Positions 1 through 7,982 of a stretch of 64,000 bases of DNA are shown one piece after another. Under the pieces are notes generated by a model, which was given only the letters and a program-made list of their open reading frames with translations, was not told the DNA's origin and did no database searches. How positions within the stretch are numbered: position 1 is the first letter of the stretch; every line of letters starts with the position of its first letter. This stretch comes from Clostridium sp. (GTDB taxonomy: Bacteria; Bacillota; Clostridia; Lachnospirales; Lachnospiraceae): positions 1-64,000 of the forward strand of contig JAISOV010000018.1 in NCBI GenBank assembly GCA_031275405.1, given 5' to 3'. The position numbers were made by a program, and so were the translations under genes.

Positions 1-35
1 CCGTATAAGGCGGCAAGCGTGGGGTCGATCCTCAT
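1..35 (-). CDS. 5' end of an unidentified gene, cut by the window edge
   Basis: Only about eleven codons are visible, reading M-R-I-D-P-T-L-A-A-L-Y from an ATG at 35 toward the left edge. A GGAG motif about six bases upstream and an extended -10 promoter near 84-89 support it as a real start. Nothing can be said about function. It lies just beyond the truncated Fic-like pseudogene, so it may belong to the same decayed island. Confidence 0.3.
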   Translation of the reverse strand, partial: MRIDPTLAALY

Positions 36-83
36 CGTTGCTCCGTTTATGCCGCAGTTGAATTGTTGACCGTAACTCGTGGG

Positions 84-92
84 ATTATACCA
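84..92 (-). promoter_or_regulatory. Extended -10 promoter element
   Basis: The minus strand reads TGGTATAAT here, a TGn-extended perfect -10 hexamer. No convincing -35 is present at the usual distance. It lies about 50 bases upstream of the ATG at 35 and at the point where Fic homology stops, so it may drive the partial gene at the left edge. Confidence 0.4.
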
Positions 93-109
93 TTTACACT
101 AAATTTAAG

Positions 110-561
110 TCAGTCCCGAATTTGTTGCAAGCCTTTTGTTGTGCCAATTTCAATCGTACCAAGTAGCAAACTGCCAAACAGCGCATACGCCTTTGATTTG
201 CTTTTGCTGTCAATAGTTTCATCGCTGTATGTGAACCACTCAATAAAACGATTTGCTTTCTTGCTTGGAAAATTTTTCACAAGCTCGATAATGCGGTCAT
301 AATCAAAGCAGTCGGTTGAGTATTTTTTGCCGTCAGCGTCGGTCAATTTCAATTGGTTAGTGTCACTAACCAATTGCGAATTTTCTTTTTTCAATTTTAT
401 TTCCATATATTTCTAATAATTTCGGTTTTTATCGTAATCTTTTTCATCCGCAAAACACCGACAATATCAAGCACCGAAAACTACCATTTTGAATGTTCAT
501 CATACCAAATAGCACGAACCTCTGCGTCATCGAAAAATCGGATTGAGATTTTTTGTGGCAT
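110..561 (-). pseudogene. BRO-N/Fic family protein, broken and truncated
   Basis: Read across frames from the ATG at 561, the sequence gives a recognisable protein: an N-terminal BRO-like part (MPQKISIRFFDDAEVRAIWY, then FSVLDIV), a central FIEWFTYSDETIDSKSKSKA block, and a Fic-type lead-in ending IEIGTTKGLQQIRD. In relatives this runs on into a YDFAG-containing Fic (AMP-transferase) domain, absent here. Two in-frame TAG codons sit where Trp would be expected (after EHSKW and after NRNY), and one base is missing between VGVL and ADEKDY. The ORF caller finds only the last 98 codons. The ATG overlaps the stop of the upstream gene (TAATG), indicating an ancestral coupled pair. Family assignment is from memory of BRO-N/Fic proteins. 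Confidence 0.7.
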
Positions 562-1298
562 TAAACTCGTCCTCCTTTTTGGCTTTCGATTATTTTACAG
601 TAAGCATAAAAGATTGCATCTGCTATCTCACAAGCATCGACATCTATATTGTCTTTGCCATAGGAAATACGAATAGCTGATTTTCCATCAAGTTCCGTTC
701 CGCTTTCTTTGACATAGGCTATGATTGCTTCATCAGTTTCTTCAATTTTTCTGCCAAGTATTTCGCTTACAAATTTTCTGAGTCTTCCAGTTTGTATCTG
801 CGAAGAATAAGCAAATCCGTTAGAAAACTTTTCTGAAAGAACTAAATCAATAGCTGAGCAGACATTATCGGATTTGATTGATTTAAGCGGTTCTTTAATT
901 GTTTTTGTTTCAACAATAGGTTCGTCATTTTCTTCTTCCGTTTTTGCTGACGCATTTTCTTTTAAGAATAAATAATACAATTCAGAACTTAGTTTGTAGA
1001 GCGGCATAGCCTTATGGCCAATAAGAACGCAGAATATTTTATCCTTAATAGCTCGCTTGTGAATCAAGGAAAATTCGATAGCTTGCTCTATTTCCCAAAT
1101 AGATTTATCTGTATATTTTCTTTTCACCAATAGCTTAGAGGCCTTGGAAAGAGAGTTGATTATTCTTGCGGGAGTGTAGTTTTTGCAGTTTGCATTTTTC
1201 AGCCATTCAAAAAAGGTAGCCTCGTTTGCAGATGACCCCAATCAACCCTGCATGTTTACAGAGCTTTCGATATGTGTTTTGAGGTTAAATGCAGTCAT
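561..1298 (-). pseudogene. Unknown protein gene interrupted by one in-frame TGA
   Basis: An ATG at 1298 with an AAAGGAG ribosome site opens an 18-codon reading frame (M-T-A-F-N-L-K-T-H-I...) that stops at TGA 1244-1242. The same frame then continues without interruption for 226 codons to 561. The simplest reading is one 245-codon gene with a single nonsense codon, possibly a former Trp TGG. The product would be soluble, lysine-rich and mixed alpha/beta. I recognise no domain. It sits immediately upstream of, and overlapping with, the BRO/Fic pseudogene, and its lower GC content marks it as part of the same acquired island. The TTG start used by the ORF track has no ribosome site. Confidence 0.55.
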
Positions 1299-1332
1299 TT
1301 TTTGGCTCCTTTCATAAAACTATGCGGGTAAG

Positions 1333-1550
1333 CTACTCTTTTACTATCTCGTCGGGAACTACTTCCATAATATCATCCGTGTTGCATTTCAAAGCATTAC
1401 AGATTTTAAGGAGGACATCTGTGGTCACATTGCCCCCTTTCTCATTTTCGTCAAAGATGCATTTGATACGCCTTACATTTCTTTCCAATCTTTATTCGTC
1501 AGGTCTCGGTCAATTAAAAGTTTCCAGAGTTTCTTATAGCTCATCGCCAT
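1333..1550 (-). pseudogene. XRE-family HTH regulator, frameshifted
   Basis: From the ATG at 1550 (AGGAGGTCGC upstream) the frame reads MAMSYKKLWKLLIDRDLTNK, the typical start of short YozG-like Cro/CI regulators, then hits TAA. Homology continues in frame (GVSNASLTKMRKG). After a one-base shift it resumes as NVTTDVLLKICNALK and ends DIMEVVPDEIVKE. A functional relative would be about 70 residues of pure helix-turn-helix. One nonsense codon and one frameshift make it dead. It probably once regulated the neighbouring unknown/Fic genes. Confidence 0.7.
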
Positions 1551-1700
1551 AAATGCGACCTCCTTTTTTCAAACATGATTCCGTTGTGATTCGACATATA
1601 CTTTGATATTTTAACACTATTCCCCTCGTAAATCAAGCCATATTTTGCGATTGTTTTTTTTTGCGTTCGCAGTAAAAATTGCTGTTACGTAGAGCGACAA

Positions 1701-1740
1701 ACGCCCCGCTATTCACTTCGAATAGCGGGGCGTTTTCGTT
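1701..1740. terminator. Strong stem-loop terminator, possibly bidirectional
   Basis: A perfect 14-bp stem (ACGCCCCGCTATTC with its complement) around a 5-base loop is followed by TTTTCGTTT on the plus strand and TTTGTC on the minus strand. It lies at the boundary between the decayed island and the ppdK region. Bases 1551-1700 are AT-rich and hold nothing else recognisable. Confidence 0.8.
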
Positions 1741-1743
1741 TAT

Positions 1744-1857
1744 TCAGATATAAACCTCTACCGTAATATCCTGCCATTGAAATTCCCGCAGATAATTCCC
1801 GGTAGCCTTACGAAAGGCTTTCGCCGTTTCGTAGTCGATGGTAAACTCGAAGTAGAG
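1744..1857 (-). pseudogene. C-terminal remnant of an unknown ORF abutting ppdK
   Basis: Immediately after the ppdK stop codon, in another frame, about 37 codons read LYFEFTIDYETAKAFRKATG and on to ITVEVYI and a TGA. The segment has no start codon or ribosome site, looks like real protein in composition, and is followed by the terminator at 1701. It is most simply the 3' end of a gene left behind when the island inserted or was deleted against ppdK. Function unknown. Confidence 0.45.
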
Positions 1858-1858
1858 T

Positions 1859-4495
1859 CTACGCCTCCCTCATGCGTATCGCCGCCTGGGCCGCCGCCAG
1901 CCTGGCGATCGGCACCCGGTAAGGCGAACAGGAGACATAATTCATCCCGATTTTCTGGCAGAACTCCACGGTGGAGGGATCGCCGCCATGCTCGCCGCAG
2001 ATGCCCAGTTTGAGATCCGGGCGGACACTCCGCCCTTTCTGTGCCGCCAGCTGCACCAGCCGGCCTACGCCGTCCTGATCCAAGCGGGAAAAAGGATCGG
2101 ATTCATAGATCTTGGCCTGGTAGTAGGCGTCCAGAAATTTCCCGGCATCGTCACGGGAAAGCCCGAAAGTCATCTGCGTCAGGTCGTTGGTTCCAAAAGA
2201 GAAAAACTCCGCTTCCTCCGCGATGGCGTCCGCCGTAAGCGCGGCGCGGGGGATTTCGATCATGGTTCCGATATGATAGGGAATGTCGGAATGCTTCTCC
2301 TTCTTCACCTGTTCCGCCACTTCGACCACGACCTCCTTCACGAATTTCAGCTCCCTCCTTTCACCTACCAAGGGGATCATGATTTCCGGCACGATGTCAT
2401 AGCCTCTTTCTTCCCGGACTTCCATCGCCGCTTCCATGACCGCTCTGGTCTGCATCCTGGCAATTTCCGGATAAGTCACCGCCAGACGGCAGCCCCGGTG
2501 TCCGAGCATGGGGTTGAACTCATGCAGCTCCGCGCATTTTGCCTGTACTTCCTCTACGGTCAGCCCCAGTTCCTGGGCGAGCGCCGCGATGTCCTCTATC
2601 GCAACGGGAACGAACTCATGGAGGGGCGGATCCAGATAACGGACGGTCATCGGGCGATCCTCCAGGATTTCGTACATGGCCTTGAAGTCCTCTTTCTGGA
2701 ATACCAGCAGCTCCCCTAGCGCGGCTTCCCTTGCCTGCGGGGTGTCCGACAGGATCATCTTGCGGATCTTGGGGATCCTCTCCTCCCCGAAGAACATATG
2801 TTCCGTACGGCACAGGCCGATCCCCTCCGCTCCCAGCTTCACCGCGTTGACGGTATCGGCGGGCGTGTCCGCGTTGGTGCGCACCCCCATCACCCGGAAC
2901 TGATCCGCCCAGGCCATGAGCCGCCCGAAGTTGCCGCTCACGGAGGCTTCGGCGGTCAGGATGTCGCCTTGGTAGACCTTTCCTGTGCTTCCGTCCAAGG
3001 AGATGTAATCTCCCTCGCGGAAGGTCTCCCCGCCTAAGGAAAAGGTCTTGGCTTCCTCGTCAAGCCGCATTTCCCCACAGCCGGACACGCAGCAGGTTCC
3101 CATGCCCCGCGCCACCACCGCCGCGTGGGAGGTCATGCCCCCTCTTCCGGTCAGGATGCCCTCTGCGGCGCGCATTCCTTCGATGTCTTCCGGGGAGGTC
3201 TCCAGGCGCACCAGGATGACGCGCTCGCCTCTGCCGCCTTTTCCCGCCGCTTTCGCGTCCTCGGCGGTGAAATAGACTTTTCCGGCCGCCGCGCCGGGGG
3301 AGGCCGGAAGGGCTTTGGCAAGGACTTTCCCGGCGTCCAGGGCTTTTTCGTCAAAGGTCGGGTGCAGCAGCTGATCCAGCGACCTGGCCTCGATCCGGCA
3401 GACGGCTTCTTCCGGGGTGATCTTGCCTTCGTCCACAAGGTCGCAGGCGATGTTGATGGCGGCGGCGGCAGTCCTCTTGCCGTTGCGCGTCTGTAAAAAA
3501 TACAGCTTGCCCTCCTCGATGGTAAACTCCATGTCCTGCATGTCTCTATAATGTTCTTCCAGGGTCTTCGCGATCCGGATAAATTCCTGATAGCACTCCG
3601 GCAGATCCCGCTCCAGCCTGGTGATGGGCTGCGGAGTGCGGACGCCCGCCACGACGTCCTCGCCCTGGGCGTTGATCAGGTATTCCCCGTAGATCCCCTT
3701 TTCCCCGGTGGAGGGGTTGCGGGTGAACGCCACGCCTGTGCCGGAGGTCTCGCCCATGTTGCCGAATACCATGGACTGCACGTTCACGGCGGTTCCCCAG
3801 TCGCCCGGAATATCGTTCATGCGCCGGTAGACGATGGCCCTGGGGTTGTCCCAGGAGCGGAACACCGCCTGGATGGCGCCGAGCAGCTGCTCTCTGGGAT
3901 CCTGCGGGAATTCCTCGCCGTTCATGGCCTCTTTGTATACCGCCTTGAATTTCTCCGCCAGTTCTTTCAGATCCCGGGCCGTCAGCTCCGTATCGTATAC
4001 GACGCCTTTTTCGGCTTTCATTCCGTCAATGAGTTTCTCAAAATGGGATTTGTGGACTTCCATCACCACGTTGGAATACATCTGGATAAAGCGGCGGTAG
4101 GAGTCATAGGCGAACCTGGGATTCCCGGTCTTTGCGGCGAAGCCCTCCACGGACGCGTCGCTCAGCCCAAGGTTCAGGATCGTATCCATCATGCCGGGCA
4201 TAGAGGCCCTCGCCCCGGAACGCACGGACACCAGCAGCGGATCCTGGGTGTCGCCGAAGGTCTTTCCCATCCGCGCTTCCAGGTCTTTCAGGTTCGTGAA
4301 GATCTGCTCTTGGATCTCCTGTGAAATCCGCTTCCCTTTCCGGTAATAGTCGTTACAGGCTTCCGTGGTCACGGTAAAGCCTTGCGGGATCGGAAGCCCC
4401 AGATTGGTCATTTCCGCCAGATTGGCGCCTTTCCCTCCGAGCAGATCCTTTCTGTCCGCGCTTCCCTCTTGGAACTTGTACACCCATTTCTTCAT
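1859..4495 (-). CDS. ppdK: Pyruvate, phosphate dikinase
   Basis: The 878-residue product interconverts pyruvate + ATP + Pi with PEP + AMP + PPi, an energy-saving glycolytic or gluconeogenic step common in anaerobic Clostridia. The domain order is complete: N-terminal ATP-grasp region (KKWVYKFQEG, GGKGANLAEM) to about 340; phosphohistidine domain with GGMTSHAAVVARG, the swivelling His at about 457; and a C-terminal PEP/pyruvate TIM barrel (GAEGIGLCRTEHMF) with the catalytic Cys in GICGEHGGDP at about 833. The length matches the bacterial enzyme. The ATG at 4495 is preceded by AAGGAGACAAGCGT. The gene is monocistronic, driven by the promoter at 4538-4566, and its stop lies directly against the remnant of the decayed island. 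No regulatory kinase/phosphatase (DUF299) is adjacent. Confidence 0.97.
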   Translation of the reverse strand: MKKWVYKFQEGSADRKDLLGGKGANLAEMTNLGLPIPQGFTVTTEACNDYYRKGKRISQEIQEQIFTNLKDLEARMGKTFGDTQDPLLVSVRSGARASMPGMMDTILNLGLSDASVEGFAAKTGNPRFAYDSYRRFIQMYSNVVMEVHKSHFEKLIDGMKAEKGVVYDTELTARDLKELAEKFKAVYKEAMNGEEFPQDPREQLLGAIQAVFRSWDNPRAIVYRRMNDIPGDWGTAVNVQSMVFGNMGETSGTGVAFTRNPSTGEKGIYGEYLINAQGEDVVAGVRTPQPITRLERDLPECYQEFIRIAKTLEEHYRDMQDMEFTIEEGKLYFLQTRNGKRTAAAAINIACDLVDEGKITPEEAVCRIEARSLDQLLHPTFDEKALDAGKVLAKALPASPGAAAGKVYFTAEDAKAAGKGGRGERVILVRLETSPEDIEGMRAAEGILTGRGGMTSHAAVVARGMGTCCVSGCGEMRLDEEAKTFSLGGETFREGDYISLDGSTGKVYQGDILTAEASVSGNFGRLMAWADQFRVMGVRTNADTPADTVNAVKLGAEGIGLCRTEHMFFGEERIPKIRKMILSDTPQAREAALGELLVFQKEDFKAMYEILEDRPMTVRYLDPPLHEFVPVAIEDIAALAQELGLTVEEVQAKCAELHEFNPMLGHRGCRLAVTYPEIARMQTRAVMEAAMEVREERGYDIVPEIMIPLVGERRELKFVKEVVVEVAEQVKKEKHSDIPYHIGTMIEIPRAALTADAIAEEAEFFSFGTNDLTQMTFGLSRDDAGKFLDAYYQAKIYESDPFSRLDQDGVGRLVQLAAQKGRSVRPDLKLGICGEHGGDPSTVEFCQKIGMNYVSCSPYRVPIARLAAAQAAIRMREA

Positions 4496-4537
4496 ACGCT
4501 TGTCTCCTTGTTTTGCGGTGTTTAACCTTATTTGAAC

Positions 4538-4566
4538 ATTATAGCAATCCGACCGGAAAATAGCAA
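4538..4566 (-). promoter_or_regulatory. ppdK promoter
   Basis: TTGCTA, a 17-base spacer and TATAAT on the minus strand, with TG one base before the -10. It is about 40 bases upstream of the ppdK start. Confidence 0.75.
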
Positions 4567-4593
4567 GTTATTCAGGTGTCCTTTCGGAGACGG

Positions 4594-4654
4594 GGCAGGA
4601 AAAATTTTTCCGGGGGATTTTCCGGCGGGTTTTCCCGCGGGTTTCCCCGCGGAC
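4594..4654. repeat. GC-rich nested inverted repeats between ppdK and ylmH
   Basis: The palindrome GGAAAAATTTTTCC is followed by alternating GCGGG / CCCGC blocks that can fold in several registers. The cluster sits between two divergent promoters. It could insulate them or act as a regulatory fold, but no known motif was recognised. Confidence 0.4.
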
Positions 4655-4683
4655 AGCTTCACAGGCACGGTCAAACACTGGGC

Positions 4684-4712
4684 TTGCTTCCGCCGGGAAG
4701 ATATGTTAAGAT
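4684..4712 (+). promoter_or_regulatory. Promoter for the ylmH-like gene
   Basis: TTGCTT, 17 bases, TAAGAT with an extended TG one base before the -10. It is about 60 bases upstream of the ATG at 4775. Confidence 0.5.
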
Positions 4713-4774
4713 AGTTATGTAACAGATCGGAAGCGGGGGGAATGCCGCTTCCGCGTCCACACGGGAGAAACACT

Positions 4775-5545
4775 ATGGCATTGGATTCGGAGAAGGATCT
4801 CCGGCAATGGAGGAACCGCTTCCGGGAACTGGCGGACAAGTCTTTTCGCCGGGGCGTATATACTTTCACCGGCTTCCTGGGACTGGGCGAGCAGGAGGTC
4901 TTCCGGCGGATGGAAGCGCAGCTTCGGCACGTGCCTTACCGGTTCTGGGGCGGCATGGAGGATACGGAACGGAAGATCCTGCGGTTCGGCTCCGCAGAGG
5001 ATCTGGGCTACGAGGAGCCGTATCCGATTTCCTGCATCCATATGCGCCCGCTGTCCGCGAAATTTTCCGACACGCTTTCCCACAGGGATTTCCTGGGGGC
5101 CTTGATGAATCTCGGAATGGAGCGCGCCGCCATCGGCGACATCCAAGCGGAAGAAAAACAGGCGTATCTTTTCTGCCTGACTTCCATGGCGGCTTATATC
5201 TGCGAGAACCTGAACAGGGTCAGGCAGACCGCCATCCGGTGCGACGTCACGCAGGAGACGCCTCGGATCGCGCGGGAGCAGCCCCGGACGGAGGAAATCC
5301 TTGTGTCTTCCCTGCGCGAGGATGTGCTGATCGCCAAGGTGTACCATGAGTCACGGGCGGAGGTGCTGAAACATTTTGCCGCCGGAAAGGTCTACCGCAA
5401 CGGCAGGCTGTGCGAAGACCCCTCTCAGCCGCTGAAACGCGGCGATGTGGTGAATGTGAGGGGCTTGGGGAAATTCATCGTGCAGGAACAGCTGTATGAA
5501 ACGAAAAAGGGGAAGCTGTGCGTGAAGACGGCGGTGTATCCTTAA
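4775..5545 (+). CDS. ylmH: YlmH-like RNA-binding S4-domain protein
   Basis: A 256-residue cytoplasmic protein. The C-terminal third (SLREDVLIAKVYHESRAEVL through GDVVNVRGLGKFIV) is an S4 RNA-binding fold. The N-terminal two thirds have the YlmH pattern (YTFTGFLGLGEQEV, CIHMRPL, HRDFLGALMNLGMER, GDI). YlmH relatives lie beside cell-division genes in many Firmicutes and have been linked to ribosome rescue/quality control, but here the gene is unlinked to the ftsZ/divIVA cluster. I chose the ATG at 4775 (GGGAG nine bases upstream) over the caller's start at 4742, which lacks a ribosome site. The next gene follows after 35 bases, so the two are probably cotranscribed. Confidence 0.9.
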   Translation: MALDSEKDLRQWRNRFRELADKSFRRGVYTFTGFLGLGEQEVFRRMEAQLRHVPYRFWGGMEDTERKILRFGSAEDLGYEEPYPISCIHMRPLSAKFSDTLSHRDFLGALMNLGMERAAIGDIQAEEKQAYLFCLTSMAAYICENLNRVRQTAIRCDVTQETPRIAREQPRTEEILVSSLREDVLIAKVYHESRAEVLKHFAAGKVYRNGRLCEDPSQPLKRGDVVNVRGLGKFIVQEQLYETKKGKLCVKTAVYP

Positions 5546-5580
5546 AAATGATGGACAAAAGCGGACGGATGGGAGCAAAA

Positions 5581-6534
5581 ATGTACTCATACAATATCTT
5601 TCAGTGGATGTTCTTTTTCCATTTTTATTGTTTTTTCGGCTGGTGCGTGGAGTCGGCTTATGTATCCTTTCATCATAAAAAGTGGGTGAACAGGGGATTC
5701 CTGAAAAGCCCTTTTCTGCCGCTGTACGGCTCCGGGGCGCTTATGATGCTCATCGTCTCCGCCCCTTTCCAGGATCACCCGCTTCTGGTCTTCCTGGCGG
5801 GCTGCGTGGGCGCGACCGTTCTGGAGTTCGTGACGGGGGCGGTGATGGAAGCCTTGTTCCACGTAAGGTACTGGGATTATTCCAAGCAGAGATTCCAGTT
5901 TCACGGCTATATCTGCCTTGCCACCTCTCTTTCCTGGGGCGCGCTGACGGTGCTGATGACGGAGGCGATCCATAAGCCGGTGGAGCGGCTGGTGTTCCGG
6001 CTGCCCGAAAACGTGCTGACTGTCCTTGCTCTGGGCGTGGCGGCGCTGATCTGCGGGGATTTTGCGCTTTCTTTCAAAGCGGCGCTGGATCTGCGCGATA
6101 TTCTCATCGGGATCGAGAAAGCGAAGAACGAACTGCGGCTGGTACAGAAGCGGCTGGACGCGATCCTTGCGGAAGCCAACGCGGAGTTCTGCGCCAGAAA
6201 GGAGACTTTGTCCGCCAAGCGGGAAGAACTGGCGGACAGGCTTTCGGAAAGCCTGGAAACCTACCTGGAAGAAACGCTGCATAATGTCGAGAGCAAAATG
6301 GACAGCCTGAAACAGCTTGCGAAAAACCGCCCTTCCGAGTACCTGGAGAGCGTCAGGGAAGAACTGCGCGACCTATGGGGCAAGTACCGTCTGCACGTCG
6401 CCGCGGGGGAGCAGCTTGGGAAGCTGAAAGCTTTTTATCAGAAAAGGATCTTCCGCTCCAACCCGACGCTGACTTCCTTCCGGTTCCGGGAAGCTCTGGA
6501 GGAACTGAAACAAAAGACGGAAAGAAAGGACTAG
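5581..6534 (+). CDS. CmpB-like multi-pass membrane protein (putative ABC transporter permease family)
   Basis: The 317-residue protein has about five hydrophobic segments in its first 175 residues (starting IFQWMFFFHFYCFFGW), then a long charged, helical cytoplasmic tail rich in Leu/Glu/Lys that looks like coiled coil. The FFGWCVES and GYICLATSLSWG signatures fit the family named ABC_trans_CmpB (PF06541), whose real function is unproven; no ATPase partner is next to it. The start at 5581 is chosen for GGGAG six bases upstream and because the hydrophobic segment begins right after it. It lies 35 bases after ylmH and probably shares its transcript. Confidence 0.8.
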   Translation: MYSYNIFQWMFFFHFYCFFGWCVESAYVSFHHKKWVNRGFLKSPFLPLYGSGALMMLIVSAPFQDHPLLVFLAGCVGATVLEFVTGAVMEALFHVRYWDYSKQRFQFHGYICLATSLSWGALTVLMTEAIHKPVERLVFRLPENVLTVLALGVAALICGDFALSFKAALDLRDILIGIEKAKNELRLVQKRLDAILAEANAEFCARKETLSAKREELADRLSESLETYLEETLHNVESKMDSLKQLAKNRPSEYLESVREELRDLWGKYRLHVAAGEQLGKLKAFYQKRIFRSNPTLTSFRFREALEELKQKTERKD

Positions 6535-6673
6535 CTCCAGGGGTTCTTCCGGTCAGCCGTCCGCGCCGCCACGCTCCATCCCTTCTCCCGCGCCCGTGAA
6601 ATTCGTACCGCTGCTACCCGCCGTCTTACTCCGGCGGCTGCCTATTCCTTTCTCCCGCCGCCCTCTCCGCCCT

Positions 6674-7441
6674 TCACAGCAGGCTGCGGTAGCGGTTCGC
6701 CGACATCCCCGTCAGCTTTTTGAACACCTTCGCAAAGTGCGCCACGTCCAGGAAGCCCGACAGCTCCGCCACGTCCCCCACCCGCAGCCCCGGCTCCCTC
6801 AGGAAGCACTTCGCCCTCTCGATCCTCTCCCTGTTGACGATGTCGGAGAAGCTCTGCCCCGTATGGCGGCTGATCAGCTTGCTCAGGTGGCACGGGCTGA
6901 CGTAGACCTGCCGCGCCACGTCCGTCAGCCTCAGCTTCTCCCGGTAATGTCCCCGGATGTAGGCAAGGGCGCTGTTGACGATGAAGTTCCCCGCCCCGCC
7001 CTCCGCCCCGCCCGCTTCCGGTCCGGAGCCAGGCTCCTGCGGCTCGCCCCGCCCCGGACCCTCCCTGGCTCTGAGCTTCCCCACCATGGCGTCCACCGCC
7101 TCCTGCAGCTCCTCCATCCTGGAGGGCTTGAGCAGGAGCCTCGTGGCGCCCAGGCGGATGGCCTCCTGGGCGTACCCGAAGTCCCGGTGCCCGGTGAGGA
7201 TGGAGACCTCCAGGCCGGGGTACTCGGAGCGCAGCGCGGCGACCATCGCCAGCCCGTCCGTCTCCGCCATGCAGATGTCCGCGATCAGGATGTCCGGCAG
7301 GGTCTCCGCCACCACCCGCAGCCCTTCCTCCGCGCTCTCCGCCGTGCCGACCACCTGGCAGCCCGCCCGCTCCCAGGGGAAGACCTTCGACAGCCCCTCC
7401 ACGATGGCCGGCTCGTCGTCCACGATCACCACTCTGAACAT
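6674..7441 (-). CDS. YesN-type response regulator (receiver + AraC HTH)
   Basis: A 255-residue two-component regulator. Residues 1-120 form a receiver domain with the acidic pocket VVIVDDEP, the phospho-acceptor Asp in ILIADICM (about 55), the Thr/Ser position (SILTGH) and the conserved Lys in LLLKPS. Residues about 150-255 are an AraC-type double HTH ending SANRYRSLL. This architecture usually pairs with a YesM-family sensor kinase, often controlling polysaccharide use, but no kinase is adjacent. AAAGGAGGGATACGGC precedes the ATG. It is transcribed divergently from the surface protein gene at 7983 with promoters facing away, so it may regulate that gene (inference). Confidence 0.92.
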   Translation of the reverse strand: MFRVVIVDDEPAIVEGLSKVFPWERAGCQVVGTAESAEEGLRVVAETLPDILIADICMAETDGLAMVAALRSEYPGLEVSILTGHRDFGYAQEAIRLGATRLLLKPSRMEELQEAVDAMVGKLRAREGPGRGEPQEPGSGPEAGGAEGGAGNFIVNSALAYIRGHYREKLRLTDVARQVYVSPCHLSKLISRHTGQSFSDIVNRERIERAKCFLREPGLRVGDVAELSGFLDVAHFAKVFKKLTGMSANRYRSLL

Positions 7442-7617
7442 GCCGTATCCCTCCTTTCTCTCCTGCCCTAGGCAGCCCGCCTTCCTCTCCCGCCCCCGAC
7501 CCAGGAGCAGGACGGATCAGGAGCCGCGGCTGCTCCTCAGCCTTTTCCCCACGGCCTCCTTTGCGTCCGTCCCGCTTCTGTATCGTATCCGCACATATGG
7601 ATCCGCCATCTGTGTCT

Positions 7618-7646
7618 ATTATAACAGAAACCGCGCCGTTTTGCAA
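7618..7646 (-). promoter_or_regulatory. Promoter of the response regulator gene
   Basis: TTGCAA, 17 bases, TATAAT with TG one base upstream of the -10 on the minus strand. It leaves a leader of about 170 bases before the ATG at 7441. Confidence 0.7.
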
Positions 7647-7702
7647 GAGGGCGCCGGGCGGCTCGCGGCTGCATTGTTTGAATTCCGCGCCAATCCGTCC
7701 AT

Positions 7703-7736
7703 GCCATACCCACGTATGCCCATACACGGGTATGGG
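7703..7736. repeat. Overlapping palindromes between divergent promoters
   Basis: CATACCCACGTATG followed directly by CCCATAC-ACGG-GTATGGG forms two short alternative hairpins sharing the motif CCCATAC/GTATGGG. They lie midway between the response regulator and surface protein promoters, a position suited to an operator. Confidence 0.4.
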
Positions 7737-7763
7737 TACTCATTGCTCCGCGGGATATTCCCC

Positions 7764-7816
7764 GCTTAGCTCTTTGCGCGCCGGCAGCGGGGGAAGGCCG
7801 ATCTGCGTTCAAAACC
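7764..7816 (+). repeat. Dispersed element R2, copy A
   Basis: The core TTTGCGCGCCGGCAGCGGGG followed by GAAGGCCGATCTGCGTTC recurs with a few changes at about 17203-17258 and about 34926-34975. It is non-coding here. Confidence 0.5.
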
Positions 7817-7837
7817 CGAAAAAAAACGCGAAAACGG

Positions 7838-7866
7838 TTGATAGGAGGCGGATCCTGTGCTATAGT
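7838..7866 (+). promoter_or_regulatory. Promoter of the surface protein gene
   Basis: TTGATA, 17 bases, TATAGT, with TG one base upstream of the -10. It is about 115 bases upstream of the ATG at 7983. Confidence 0.65.
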
Positions 7867-7982
7867 AAAAACATATCGGCGCGATAGGGCCGACAGACAG
7901 CAGGGAAACGCGGAAGCACGGCGCACGGCGGCTCCCGCACGGCGCAGCCCGCACAGGGGGGCGGGCAGGGGAGGCGACAGTT

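Noticed and set aside
561-1298. Stop-codon recoding (TGA or TAG as Trp) in the left island
   Set aside because: Neighbouring genes use TGG for Trp and normal stops, and frameshifts accompany the stops; pseudogene decay is simpler.
6642-7727. 361-residue Gly-rich minus-strand ORF
   Set aside because: Out-of-frame reading of the response regulator region; the regulator frame has clear domains.
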